DNA of 64,000 bases from Microbispora hainanensis. GTDB lineage: Bacteria; Actinomycetota; Actinomycetes; Streptosporangiales; Streptosporangiaceae. A program made the translations under genes and the position numbers. The DNA lies in assembly GCF_006874475.1 (NCBI RefSeq), contig NZ_VIRM01000046.1, forward strand, positions 1 through 64,000, written 5' to 3'. The notes below the pieces were generated by a model, which did not search any database, was not told where the DNA came from, and saw nothing but the letters and a program-made list of their open reading frames with translations. This document shows positions 1-8,646 of the stretch, piece by piece. The stretch's first letter is position 1. Every line of letters starts with the position of its first letter.

Positions 1-356
1 GCCAGACCCGAAAGATCAATTAAGCAGAGGAGAGCGCCGGCAACAGCCCGCGCACGCACAAGACAACCACCGAAGTGATCGAAGAGGAGTGCGCCGAACC
101 GCGCCGACACCACAAGATTACCAGGGCCTGCCAGCGGCTTGGCCCAACTAAGCTCCAACGCATCCGTGCGGGAACCTATTCCCGCAGGTCATCCTGCGGA
201 TCGAAGCTCCGGAGGTATTGAACGGAGTCCGACCCGGCTTCATTCCCGTCACGACTCGCCCGCGCGGACAAGGGTAGGGGCCGGGGCGTGCTACGACTGA
301 TCCACCTTGCACACCTTGCGCAGCCTTTCCAGAAGGAGAAGGGGTAGGAACGGGAC
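1..356. other. Left edge, no gene recognised
   Basis: No convincing gene in this 356-base edge region. Short open stretches exist on both strands but none has a recognisable product or ribosome binding site. It holds one clear inverted repeat (167-186, listed separately). The first 160 bases are less GC-rich than the rest of the window, so the tail of an unrelated upstream gene or a degraded element is possible; I cannot tell which. Confidence 0.5.
167..186. terminator. Stem-loop, possible terminator
   Basis: Perfect 8-bp inverted repeat TGCGGGAA / TTCCCGCA around a 4-base loop (CCTA). It lies 170 bases before the start of the AI-2E transporter gene. There is no T-run on either side, as is common for actinobacterial terminators, so direction cannot be assigned. 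Confidence 0.35.
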
Positions 357-1514
357 GTGACTCGACAGGGGTTCCCTCGCGCCCTGATCGTGCTGGTCTG
401 TGCCGCGGCCGCAGTGATCACCCTCGCCGGCGTCCAGGCAGTGGGCTCGATCGTCGGCCCAGTCGTCCTGGCGCTGACCCTCGTCATCGCGGTCGCCCCG
501 GTGCGCGGCTGGCTGGCCCGCCACAACGCGCCGGTGTGGGTGCAGGTGGCCCTTCCCCTCGCGGTGGTGCTGCTGGTCCTGCTCGGCATGGTCGCGGTGC
601 TCAGCCTCGCCGCCGCGCAGCTCGCCATCCTCGCTCCCACGTACGCGGTGCAGTTCAACGCGATGGTGGCCGATCTCCAGCGCTGGGCGGCGGACCTCGG
701 CTACGGGAGTGAACAGCTCAGCAAGGCGCTGTCGTCGCTCGATTTCAGCAGGTTGATCGGCCTCGCGCAGAGCGTGTTGAGCAGCCTTCTGGGAGTGCTG
801 TCGAGCCTGTTCCTCATCGTCGTGCTGCTGCTGGCCATGAGCCTCGATGCTCCCGTGTTCGCCCGGATCGTGGACGCCGCGTCGGCCGAACGCCCCGCCC
901 TCGCTCGTGCCCTCAAGTCCTTCACGTACAGGACCCGTCGTTACCTCGTCGTCTCGACCGGCTTCGGCCTCATCTGCTCGGTCCTGGACACCATCGTGTT
1001 GTACGTGCTGAGCGTGCCGCTCCCGCTGCTGTGGGGGGTGCTCGCCCTCATCACGAACTACATCCCGAATATCGGGTTCATCCTGGGTCTCATCCCGCCG
1101 GCGCTGCTCGGGCTGCTGGAAGGCGGGCCCAAGACGATGCTGCTGGTGATCATCGCCTATATCGCGATCAACGTGGTGATCCAGTCGTTCATCCAGCCGA
1201 AGTTCCTGGGTGACGCGGTGGGCTTGTCCACCACGGCCACCTTCCTTTCACTGATCGTCTGGGCGTGGGTGCTCGGTCCGCTCGGCGCGCTGCTCGCGAT
1301 CCCGCTGAGCCTGCTCGTCCGCGCTCTGCTCGTCGACAGCGATCCGGACGGCGCCTGGGCCGCCGCGCTCATCTCAGGGCGGCTACCGGAGCACTCCCCC
1401 AACTCCGATCCCAACTCCGATCCTGACCCGCAACCTGACCCGCAACCGGAACAGCCCGAGCAGCCCGGACAGCGCGAGCAGCGCGAGCAGTCCGAGCAGT
1501 CCGAACCTCGCTGA
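357..1514 (+). CDS. AI-2E family (PerM-type) membrane transporter
   Basis: Predicted polytopic membrane protein of the AI-2E/PerM family (385 aa). Members are proposed efflux or exchange carriers, and the substrate of this one is not evident. Hydrophobic segments lie near residues 8-48, 60-85, 143-162 and 197-325, with a soluble stretch at 95-140 between them, the usual family layout. The family signatures TNYIPNIG (about 233-240) and QPKFLGDAVGLS (about 280-291) are present. The start is GTG with AGGAA six bases upstream. The last 40 residues are an unusual acidic/Gln/Pro tail of DP-N/Q and EQ repeats, encoded by short direct repeats, and are probably disordered. The family name does not prove a role in AI-2 transport. 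Confidence 0.85.
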   Translation: MTRQGFPRALIVLVCAAAAVITLAGVQAVGSIVGPVVLALTLVIAVAPVRGWLARHNAPVWVQVALPLAVVLLVLLGMVAVLSLAAAQLAILAPTYAVQFNAMVADLQRWAADLGYGSEQLSKALSSLDFSRLIGLAQSVLSSLLGVLSSLFLIVVLLLAMSLDAPVFARIVDAASAERPALARALKSFTYRTRRYLVVSTGFGLICSVLDTIVLYVLSVPLPLLWGVLALITNYIPNIGFILGLIPPALLGLLEGGPKTMLLVIIAYIAINVVIQSFIQPKFLGDAVGLSTTATFLSLIVWAWVLGPLGALLAIPLSLLVRALLVDSDPDGAWAAALISGRLPEHSPNSDPNSDPDPQPDPQPEQPEQPGQREQREQSEQSEPR

Positions 1515-1515
1515 G

Positions 1516-1569
1516 GCCGAGGCCGTCCGGGCTCAGAGCCCTGGGCGGCATTTCGGGCGGAGCCTCGGC
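1516..1569 (+). terminator. Candidate terminator after the transporter gene
   Basis: Outer arms GCCGAGGC (1516-1523) and GCCTCGGC (1562-1569) enclose an inner hairpin GGGCTC-A-GAGCCC (1529-1541). The structure begins one base after the stop codon. It has no T-tract. Confidence 0.45.
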
Positions 1570-1643
1570 TTGGCCGTGGGCGGGAGACCCCGACACGGAG
1601 CGTCTGCCGAGTGCGCCGTCGTGCTCCGGCTTAGGGTCTGATC

Positions 1644-2051
1644 ATGCGGCGATGGGACAACGACGAGCGCCTCACCGGGATCGCGGACGCCTCGGCGATG
1701 GAGCCACAGGTGTCCGCCCTGCTCGACGCGATGGCACGAGACGGGTGGGTGGCGGAGGAACCCGAGGCGCATCTGCTCCCCCACCTGCGCCGGGCGTGCG
1801 GATCGGAGTGGCTGCTGACCGGTGAGCGCCTGCTCGACGACGGCGTGTACGAGGTGACGGTCTCGCTGGCCGGCGACAGGGAGGGCGTCCACGTGCAGCG
1901 CGACGTGATCCGGCTGCTGTCGGCGATCGCCGAGACCGTCTTCTTCGTACGGCAGGCCGCACCCGGCGTGTTCGAGTGCGTGACCGGGATGCTCGACGGC
2001 GACTCCGGCTACGCGAGCCACGGCCACATGGTCCGCCTCATCGTCACCTGA
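1644..2051 (+). CDS. Hypothetical protein
   Basis: Small soluble protein (135 aa) that I do not recognise. No signal peptide or membrane segment is visible. It starts at ATG and is slightly acidic. The predicted strand-rich middle (WLLTGERLLDDGVYEVTVSL) and the second half could form a compact alpha/beta fold. It stands alone between the AI-2E gene and a convergent membrane protein gene, so context gives no clue. Actinobacterial third-position GC bias supports real coding. Confidence 0.6.
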   Translation: MRRWDNDERLTGIADASAMEPQVSALLDAMARDGWVAEEPEAHLLPHLRRACGSEWLLTGERLLDDGVYEVTVSLAGDREGVHVQRDVIRLLSAIAETVFFVRQAAPGVFECVTGMLDGDSGYASHGHMVRLIVT

Positions 2052-2091
2052 GACGCGACCTGAGACGCGACCGGAGACAGGGGCCCGCGGC

Positions 2092-3465
2092 TCAGGTGGC
2101 GGGGATGCTCTCCTTCTCCCCCGGAAGCGACTCCGGCGTGATAGCCGCGTTCCTGCGCCGCCACGGGATCGCCGCGATCAGCACCGGGAAAAGCACCAGG
2201 GAGCCGATCGACCACGGCACGTGCAGCTCGCCCCACTTGGGCCCGGCGAACTGGGTGAGCACGATGTATCCGATCGCCGCCCACAGCGAGCTGCCGATGA
2301 TCGCCGGCCAGGCCCAGCGGGTGGGCCGGGCGACCAGGAACGGCATGAACCACAGCAGATACTGCGCGCCGAGACGTGGCGTGAAGATCATGAAGGACAG
2401 CAGGATCGCGATCGTGACGTCGACCGGATGGGCCTTGCGCCACCAGACGAGGCAGGCGACGATCGCCGCGTAGATCAGGTATTGGCCGATCCTCGCCGGG
2501 GTCGGGTCGAGGTTCCAGTGGCCGCCGCTCACCAGGGCGGTCCAGCCCCAGTCACCCGTGATCGGGCGGACGTCGCTGGGCCGCAGCCCGATGGTGTTGA
2601 GCACCTCGGGCAGCTGCCGCCACTCCGTCCAGCCGCCGATCGGGAGCGTCAGCAGGAAGAACACCGGCGAGACGCCGGTCGCGACCAGCGTGAACAGGCG
2701 GCTGCGCAGCCCGGGCAGGAACATCAGCAGGGCGGGCACGAGGATCACCGGCCAGCTCTTCGCACAGAGCGCGAGCCCCATGAGCAGACCCGCCCATATG
2801 GCCCGGCCCGTCGCCGCGCGGTCCTCGTCGGACGGGTGGACGACGCGCCGCACGATCTCGGCCGGCGAAATCCAGGGCAGCGGCAGCTCGTGGTTCGCGA
2901 GCCGCATGTGGGCCCACGGCAGCGGCTCGGGCCGCCGCCATTCTCCCGGGCCGCGCGCGACGACGTACGCCGCGACCCCGAAGACCAGGGAGACCGGCTC
3001 GACCTGGCCGTGCACGGACGCGACGAGGATCGCGAGGGGGTTGCAGGCGTACTGGAAGGCACGCAGCTTCTCGGTCCGCCCCCCGGCCAGCTTGCCGACC
3101 AGCGGGATCAGTACGACGTCGGCCACGACGGTGACGATGCGCCCGGCGTACTCCCACGGGATGCCCAGCCACAGCAGCAGGCCGTACATGTACGGGATCG
3201 TGGGGAGGAAGTGCCATCCGCCGTTGCTCTCGAGCACCGGATCGCGGTGGTCGAGGATCGCCACGCCGGCGGGCTGGAAGCTGTTGACGTAGTCGACCGG
3301 CTGCCACTGGGTGTCCCTGGCCGACAGAACCATGATCAGCACGCGTACGGCGATACCGAACGTGAGCGTGACGGCGAGGGACGGCCGCCAGCCCTTCCAT
3401 TGGGCAACGAGGGCGAGCACGACGCCGGCGACGAGGACGATGCTGGTGGGGATCGCGTATTCCAT
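2092..3465 (-). CDS. GT-C type polytopic membrane protein (GT87/DUF2029-like)
   Basis: Integral membrane protein of about 457 aa with roughly ten hydrophobic segments. NPLAILVASVHGQVEPVSL, with the 'NP...GQ' pattern, and KSWPVILVPALL are typical of GT-C glycosyltransferases that use polyprenyl-phosphate sugars at the outer face of the membrane (family knowledge). Here the acceptor and donor are unknown. I chose ATG 3465 (MEYAIP), immediately before the first membrane segment. GTG 3567 would add 34 polar residues and run through an inverted repeat that looks regulatory. The gene is single and convergent with the hypothetical gene at 1644. Confidence 0.7.
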   Translation of the reverse strand: MEYAIPTSIVLVAGVVLALVAQWKGWRPSLAVTLTFGIAVRVLIMVLSARDTQWQPVDYVNSFQPAGVAILDHRDPVLESNGGWHFLPTIPYMYGLLLWLGIPWEYAGRIVTVVADVVLIPLVGKLAGGRTEKLRAFQYACNPLAILVASVHGQVEPVSLVFGVAAYVVARGPGEWRRPEPLPWAHMRLANHELPLPWISPAEIVRRVVHPSDEDRAATGRAIWAGLLMGLALCAKSWPVILVPALLMFLPGLRSRLFTLVATGVSPVFFLLTLPIGGWTEWRQLPEVLNTIGLRPSDVRPITGDWGWTALVSGGHWNLDPTPARIGQYLIYAAIVACLVWWRKAHPVDVTIAILLSFMIFTPRLGAQYLLWFMPFLVARPTRWAWPAIIGSSLWAAIGYIVLTQFAGPKWGELHVPWSIGSLVLFPVLIAAIPWRRRNAAITPESLPGEKESIPAT

Positions 3466-3541
3466 GACGTGCCAAGCCTGCCCGACGGATCGACGTACAG
3501 GCGACTCGTTCCCGGATTCGGGCCACCGGCCGTCGCGGTCC

Positions 3542-3564
3542 GTCACATTTCGGGGTATTGTGAC
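3542..3564. promoter_or_regulatory. Inverted repeat in divergent promoter region
   Basis: GTCACA (3542-3547) and TGTGAC (3559-3564), a perfect 6-bp inverted repeat with an 11-bp spacer. It sits between the minus-strand GT-C gene and the small plus-strand membrane peptide, where a regulator could serve both. Confidence 0.35.
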
Positions 3565-3592
3565 CACGGAGCGTTACATTCGGGAGACTTCG

Positions 3593-3694
3593 ATGAAAAT
3601 TCGCCTGTGGATCACCGTTGCCGTGGCCGTGATCGTCGGAATGTTGATCGGCCTGCTCGCCCCCACGCACGGGGGCGACCGGCACGGCGGGTAG
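3593..3694 (+). CDS. Possible 33-residue single-span membrane peptide
   Basis: ATG with GGGAG six bases upstream opens a 33-codon frame. The product has a basic start (MKIRLW), one hydrophobic helix at about residues 5-23, and a Gly/His tail (GGDRHGG). The arrangement is that of a one-span small membrane protein. No function is assignable. Size makes a chance frame possible, but the good ribosome binding site and well-placed hydrophobic span favour a real gene. It is divergent from the GT-C gene. Confidence 0.45.
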   Translation: MKIRLWITVAVAVIVGMLIGLLAPTHGGDRHGG

Positions 3695-3743
3695 GGGGGT
3701 CATCCCCGCCGGACCGGCCGCCTGCTCATGGTGGCCCGGCTCG

Positions 3744-3860
3744 CATCGTCCCGTGCTCGCGGCGGTACGTGCTCACATCGATCTGAGCTCACATCGATCT
3801 GAGCTCGCGATGGTCTGGGCTCACATCGTCCCGTGCTCGCGGCGGTACGTGCTCACATCG
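3744..3860. repeat. Duplicated 37-bp block with nested 16-bp tandem repeat
   Basis: An identical 37-bp block occurs at 3744-3780 and 3824-3860, 80 bp apart. Between them GCTCACATCGATCTGA is tandemly repeated (3771-3786, 3787-3802), with further partial copies of GCTCACATCG. The array is intergenic, downstream of the small peptide and of the convergent chitinase operon. Confidence 0.85.
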
Positions 3861-3886
3861 GTGCGCGCTCGCATCGCGCGGGCGGC

Positions 3887-3924
3887 GAGGGATCCGGTCC
3901 GGCCGGGCCGTGCCCGGATCCCTC
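3887..3924 (-). terminator. Terminator of the chitinase operon
   Basis: Perfect 11-bp inverted repeat GAGGGATCCGG (3887-3897) / CCGGATCCCTC (3914-3924) with a 16-base loop. It begins 23 bases beyond the stop codon of the last chitinase gene. It has no T-tract, as is usual in high-GC actinomycetes. Confidence 0.65.
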
Positions 3925-3946
3925 TGGCCGTCGAGAGGTGGACGGA

Positions 3947-5425
3947 TCAGAAGCCCGCGGTGATCCGCGTGAAGTCCCAGTCGTTCTGCGCGATGCCACT
4001 GCAGTTCGACACCACGCCGCCACCGGGGCAGCCGCGGTCGCGGTTGACCGCCCAGTAGGCGAGCCGGCCGAGGCCCTTGGACTTGGCCCAGTCGCGGATC
4101 TGGGTCCACGTGGACACGGAGGTGAGCTCCTGCTGGTCGGACAGGCCGTTCATGCCCGAGATGCCCATGTGCGCGTACGCCTGGGCGTCACTCCAGCCCC
4201 AGGCCGACTTGAGCGCGTTCTTCAGGCCCTCGGCCGCGTTGACGGTGCTCTGGTACATGTTCGCGCCGCCGCCGAAGTCGAACGGCATGATCGTGTAGTT
4301 GTCGATGTTCACGCCCAGCGCCTTCGACTGGTTGATCAGCCGGGTGCCCCACCAGCTCGGGCCGGTCGTGGTGGTGCCGAAGGTGACGACGACCTTGACG
4401 TTCGGGTTGTTCTGCTTGACGATCTTCAGCCCGCCGAGGATGCGGTCCTGGACGGCCTCGTTCTCGAACTCGTCGCTGTTCTCGATGTCGAAGTCGACGA
4501 CGGCCGGGTTGTAGGCGTTGATCACCTGCTGGACGGCTGAGGCGAAGGCGGACGAGCTGGAGCAGTTGGGCCCGAGCTTGTTGCCCGACCAGCCGCCGAA
4601 GGAGATCTGGACGTTGCCGCCCGCGGCCTTGATCTGCGAGATCGCGGTGGCGTCGGGGCTGCCGGACAGCGGGCGGGAGCCGTCCCAGGCCGGGCTGCAG
4701 CCGCCGCCGGAGAGCATGAAGGCCATCGTGAACTGCTTGACTCCGGTGGCGTTCATGACCGTGGCCGGGTTCGGCGGGTTGCCCCAGCCCATGTACAGGT
4801 AGGGCGCGCCGGGGAGCTTCCCGCCGCTCGCGGGACAGCCCGTGGTGGTGCCGGTCACCGAGCCGCTCGCCGCCGACTCGCCGTTCGAGTTGTACGCCTT
4901 GACGCTGTACGTGTGGGTGGTGCAGGTGCCGAGGCCGGAGACCGTGGCGCTGGTGCCGCCGACGGTCGCCTTGACCGAGGTGCCCTCATAGACGCGGTAG
5001 CCGGTCACGGTGCCGCTCGACCCGCCCCACGACAGCGAGATCGAGGAGTTCGTGGTGCCGGTGACCGACGGGTTGCCCGGCTTGCCGGGTGCGCCCGCGG
5101 GCGGCGTGGGCGACGGGCTCGGGGACGGGTTGCCGCCGCCGCTGACCTTCTTCCACAGGGCCGGGACGATCGGCGGCTCCCAGCCGGTCAGGGAGGTGTG
5201 CGCCTGGATGCACTCGTAGTCGGCGCCGTTGTAGGTCACCCGGGCGCCGATGGCATACCAGGTGTTCGGGGCCCATGCCGGGTAGGCCAGCATGACCACG
5301 CTGTTCGGGGCCGCCGAGGCGGACGCGGCCGTGCCCGCGACCAGTCCGGCGACGGCCAGGAGGAGGGAGGCGAGCAGGGCGAGGGCCGTCCTCGCACGCC
5401 GGCCGGTACCAAAGCGAAGGTGCAT
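3947..5425 (-). CDS. Secreted GH18 chitinase with CBM5/12 and FnIII modules
   Basis: Exported chitin hydrolase, 492 aa, third gene of a three-chitinase operon. Order: signal peptide (1-39, cleavage near ASASAA), CBM5/12-type chitin-binding module (about 45-93, W-rich), short SPSPSP linker, fibronectin type III domain (about 115-196), then a GH18 barrel (about 207-492). The catalytic motif reads DFDIE (311-315), with Glu315 as the acid/base. The GGWSG strand (277-281) is the second GH18 motif. ATG 5425 is chosen because GAGGAG lies six bases upstream; the ATG four codons earlier overlaps that site. The gene starts 36 bases after the preceding chitinase ends. Substrate specificity (endo or exo) cannot be read from sequence. 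Confidence 0.92.
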   Translation of the reverse strand: MHLRFGTGRRARTALALLASLLLAVAGLVAGTAASASAAPNSVVMLAYPAWAPNTWYAIGARVTYNGADYECIQAHTSLTGWEPPIVPALWKKVSGGGNPSPSPSPTPPAGAPGKPGNPSVTGTTNSSISLSWGGSSGTVTGYRVYEGTSVKATVGGTSATVSGLGTCTTHTYSVKAYNSNGESAASGSVTGTTTGCPASGGKLPGAPYLYMGWGNPPNPATVMNATGVKQFTMAFMLSGGGCSPAWDGSRPLSGSPDATAISQIKAAGGNVQISFGGWSGNKLGPNCSSSSAFASAVQQVINAYNPAVVDFDIENSDEFENEAVQDRILGGLKIVKQNNPNVKVVVTFGTTTTGPSWWGTRLINQSKALGVNIDNYTIMPFDFGGGANMYQSTVNAAEGLKNALKSAWGWSDAQAYAHMGISGMNGLSDQQELTSVSTWTQIRDWAKSKGLGRLAYWAVNRDRGCPGGGVVSNCSGIAQNDWDFTRITAGF

Positions 5426-5437
5426 TTCTCCTCGCAA

Positions 5438-5460
5438 GGGTTGGGGGGGTGGGTGGGGGG
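5438..5460 (+). other. G-quadruplex motif between two chitinase genes
   Basis: Four G-runs of 3, 7, 3 and 6 G separated by TT, T and T. It fits the G3+N1-7 quadruplex rule with very short loops. It occupies most of the 36-base gap between the second and third chitinase genes; the G-rich strand is the template strand. Confidence 0.55.
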
Positions 5461-5461
5461 A

Positions 5462-7099
5462 TCACTTCAGGGCGTCGAGATACGCCCTGTGGGAACGGGA
5501 GAACTCGGAGCCCGCGTACCTGTCCCAGTTGACGGACCAGGCCATGAGGCCGCGCAGGCCGGGGAAGGTTCCGTGCGGCCGGTAGGAACCGCAGCCCGTC
5601 CCCTTCGCCAGGCAGGTGAAGGCGCTCTGCACCTCGGCCGTGCTCGTGTAGCCGTTGCCGGCGTACGGCGCGGCCGGCAGGCCGATCGCCACCTGGTCGG
5701 GACGCAGCGGCGGGAACGTCGCGCCACCGGCCACCGGGAAGCCGGTGAGCAGCATGTCGGTCATGGCGACGTGGAAGTCGGCCACGCCCATCGTGTGGTA
5801 CTGGTTGTCGAGGCCCATGATCGGCCCGGAGTTGTAGTCCTGGACGTGCAGCAGCGTGAGGTCGTCGCGCAGCGCGTGGATCACGGGCAGGTACGCCCCG
5901 GAGCGGGCGTCGGCGGTGCCGTTGCGGCCCGGGCCGTAGAACTGGTAGCCGAGCTGGACGAAGAACGTCTCGGGGGCCATGGTGAGCGTGAACCTCGCGC
6001 CATACCTGGCCTTGAGCGTCCTGATCGCCGAGATGAGGTTCACGACCACCGGGGTGGTCGGGTTGCGGAAGTCGGTGTCACCGGCGTTCAGCGACAGCGA
6101 GTGGCCCTCGAAGTCGATGTCGAGCCCGTCCAGGCCATACCTGTCGATGATCGCCGAGACGGACTGGACGAACGTGTCCCGGGCGGCGGTCGTGGTGAGC
6201 TGGACGATTCCGTTCTGGCCGCCGATCGAGATCAGCACCTTCTTGCCGGCCGCCTGCTTGGCGCGGATGGCCGCGACGAACTCGGCGTCGCTCTCGACGT
6301 TCGGGCACTCGGCGGCAGGACAGCGGGTGAACCGGATGTCGCCGGAGGTGGGCGAGGTCGGCTCGCCGAAGGCCAGGTCGATGATGTCCCACGCGTCGGG
6401 AACGTCGGCCATCCGGACGTAGCCGGAGCCGTTGGCGAACGAGGCGTGCAGGTAGCCCGCCATGAGCCGCTTCCCGCCCGGCTGCGGGGGCGGGCTCGGC
6501 GACGTCGAGGGTGACGGCGACGGGGACGGCTTCGGGCTCGCCGACGGGGACGCGGACGGGCTCGCTGATGGGCTCGCCGAAGGTGACGGAGAGGGCGAGG
6601 GCGGCGTGCCGGGGCCGTCGAGGACGACGTCGTCCACGTAGTAGGTGCCCTGGCCATACCAGCCGTTGACGTAGATCGTCACGCTCGTCGTGGACGACCC
6701 CGTCGTGAACGACGTCGACAGCTGCGACCACGACGATCCCGGCGAGCCCCATGTCTGGGCGTTCACCCCGGCGCCGGTCGCGCCGAGGAACACGTAGTTT
6801 CCCCGCACCCACGCCGACAGCGCGTACGTCGTGGACGGCTTGACCGTGATCGTCTGCTCGCACCGGGCGTAGTCGCTGCCTGCCGGGGTCGCGGACAACG
6901 CCCTCGATCCGCCGTGGACCGGGCTCGGCACCGCCTGCGCCGTGGACGCGCACGTCCAGCCCGGCAGACCCGACTCGAACCCCGGATTGGCCGCGATGTT
7001 GGCGGCGAGGGCCGGGCCGGTGAACGTCGCCGTGAGCAGGCCGGCGAAGGCGACGGACGCCGCCGCGCCCAGGCCGATGAGCTTCTTCATGTGCGTCAT
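5462..7099 (-). CDS. Secreted GH18 chitinase with N-terminal CBM4/9-like module
   Basis: Exported chitinase, 545 aa, second gene of the operon. Order: signal peptide (1-33), a beta-sandwich binding module with the NPGFESGLPGW opening typical of CBM4/9 or CBM16 (about 34-162), a 45-residue PSPSAS linker, then GH18 (about 210-545). The catalytic motif DGLDIDFE (324-331) is intact, with Glu331 as the acid. SIGGQNG (291-297) is the other GH18 signature, and the DYN near the barrel end matches the chitinase D type. ATG 7099 overlaps the stop of the upstream chitinase (ATGA), implying translational coupling. ATG 7090 (MKK) is an equally good signal-peptide start. Confidence 0.92.
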   Translation of the reverse strand: MTHMKKLIGLGAAASVAFAGLLTATFTGPALAANIAANPGFESGLPGWTCASTAQAVPSPVHGGSRALSATPAGSDYARCEQTITVKPSTTYALSAWVRGNYVFLGATGAGVNAQTWGSPGSSWSQLSTSFTTGSSTTSVTIYVNGWYGQGTYYVDDVVLDGPGTPPSPSPSPSASPSASPSASPSASPKPSPSPSPSTSPSPPPQPGGKRLMAGYLHASFANGSGYVRMADVPDAWDIIDLAFGEPTSPTSGDIRFTRCPAAECPNVESDAEFVAAIRAKQAAGKKVLISIGGQNGIVQLTTTAARDTFVQSVSAIIDRYGLDGLDIDFEGHSLSLNAGDTDFRNPTTPVVVNLISAIRTLKARYGARFTLTMAPETFFVQLGYQFYGPGRNGTADARSGAYLPVIHALRDDLTLLHVQDYNSGPIMGLDNQYHTMGVADFHVAMTDMLLTGFPVAGGATFPPLRPDQVAIGLPAAPYAGNGYTSTAEVQSAFTCLAKGTGCGSYRPHGTFPGLRGLMAWSVNWDRYAGSEFSRSHRAYLDALK

Positions 7100-8466
7100 C
7101 CCGTGTACGAAGCGAAGATCTTGGAGAACTCGTAGGGCGACTGGGGGACGTTGGTGCAGGAGTAGAGCGCGCCGGTGCAGGCGTTGCGGTCGCGGGTCAT
7201 CTCCCAGAAGGCGAGCAGCCCCAGGTGTTTGCCCTTGGCGAAGGCGACGAGCCGGCGGGCGTCGTCCTGGTTGTAGATCCGGCCGTCGTCGTTCTGGCCG
7301 AGCATCGGCGTGACCCCGGCCATCCGCCACACCTGGGCGTCGGACAGGCTCGGATAGAGGCTCTTGAGCTGCGCGAAGACGCTGTTGGCCGCCTGGACCG
7401 CCGCGTCGCCGTAGTCGACGGACTGGTAGTAGTCCATGGCCATGACGTTGACCGTGTCGAGCCTGACCCCGGCGTCACGGGCCGACCGCACCACGTTGAG
7501 GCCGTCGGAGGTCAGCCCGTTCGGCAGCACGGGCAGCGTGAGCGAGATCTTCAGGTCGGGGTGGGCCTGCTGCAACCGGGCGAGCGCCTGCGACCTGCGG
7601 GCGATGGACGCGGGCTCCGCCGACGCGGATCCCTCGATGTCGAGGTCGATGTATTTCAGGTCGTACGCGGTGACGACGGCGTCATACTCGGTGACCAGCG
7701 CGTCGACGTCCGTGCACGCCTGGGCGAGCTCGATGCCGGTCGCGCCGCCGAAGGACACCTTGACGTCACCGCCACCGGCCCGGATCGCGTCGATCTGGTC
7801 CTTCGCCCACTTCTGCCGTGGGTCGTACGCGTTGAACCACATGGCCTTGCAGCCCGAGGCGGTGACGAACGCGAGGGTGAAGCTCTTCAGGCCGGAGGCC
7901 GAGGCCATCGCGCTCAGGCTTGGAGTGGGCCAGGCGCCCATGTCCACGTACGGCGCGGCGCGCAGTGCCCCCGGCGCGGGCGGCGGCGAACTCGGAGACG
8001 GGCTCGGCGACGCGCTCGGGGAGGTGCTCGGAGACGTGCTGGGGGACGGGCTCGGCGAGGGGGACGGCGAGGTCGTCGCGCCGTCGCACGGGCCGCCGTT
8101 GAGGCGGCAGTTGACCGGCGTGCCGGGTCCGCCGTTCACCCAGCCGAATGTCGTCGAGGCTCCGGGAGCCAGTCCGCCGTTGTACTCGCGGTTCCTGAAC
8201 GTGTAGTGGTCACCGGCACGCGTCATGAGCGCGTCCCAGTAGGTCCCGGCCGTCGAACCCGCGGGGAGGTCGAACTCGACCGTCCAGCCGGTGATCGCGG
8301 CGGTCCCGGTGTTGGTGATGGTGTATCGGCCCTGGTAGCCGGAGCCCCAGTCGGAGTCGGCCGAGAAGACGGCCTTGACCGTGGCGGCCTCGGCGGGCAG
8401 CGCGACGAGAGCGAGCGCGAGTGCGGCCATCGCTGTGAGCGCACGCCAGACGTACCTGATCTGCAT
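7096..8466 (-). CDS. Secreted GH18 chitinase with N-terminal CBM2 module
   Basis: Exported chitinase, 456 aa, first gene of the operon. Order: signal peptide (1-28, ALPAEA), CBM2-type cellulose/chitin-binding module (about 29-127, closed by Cys120 and Cys127), a PSPSTS linker (132-165), and a GH18 domain (about 170-456). The catalytic motif is IDLDIEG (Glu278), and SFGGATG is present at about 238-244. The GH18 type resembles the C-terminal modules of actinomycete 'bifunctional chitinase/lysozyme' proteins. ATG 8466 is preferred over GTG 8472 because AGAGG then sits eight bases upstream rather than two. The stop overlaps the next gene by four bases. Confidence 0.92.
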   Translation of the reverse strand: MQIRYVWRALTAMAALALALVALPAEAATVKAVFSADSDWGSGYQGRYTITNTGTAAITGWTVEFDLPAGSTAGTYWDALMTRAGDHYTFRNREYNGGLAPGASTTFGWVNGGPGTPVNCRLNGGPCDGATTSPSPSPSPSPSTSPSTSPSASPSPSPSSPPPAPGALRAAPYVDMGAWPTPSLSAMASASGLKSFTLAFVTASGCKAMWFNAYDPRQKWAKDQIDAIRAGGGDVKVSFGGATGIELAQACTDVDALVTEYDAVVTAYDLKYIDLDIEGSASAEPASIARRSQALARLQQAHPDLKISLTLPVLPNGLTSDGLNVVRSARDAGVRLDTVNVMAMDYYQSVDYGDAAVQAANSVFAQLKSLYPSLSDAQVWRMAGVTPMLGQNDDGRIYNQDDARRLVAFAKGKHLGLLAFWEMTRDRNACTGALYSCTNVPQSPYEFSKIFASYTG

Positions 8467-8646
8467 GGACACAACCTCTGTGGGGGGTGAACGGGGAGGT
8501 CATGGGAATCCGTACGGCCGGCGCCTGACGGAGGCGGCCGATCGGAACGGCACCGGCCGTACGGCACTCAAGGGCGTCTGGTGACGGGACGCGAGAGAAA
8601 GGCGCTAGGGGTGAGGAAGGGCCATATGCGGCTCCCGGTCGTTCTT

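Noticed and set aside
1-240. Short plus-strand frames at the left edge that might be a transposase tail
   Set aside because: No recognisable transposase motif or terminal inverted repeat; too short to support.
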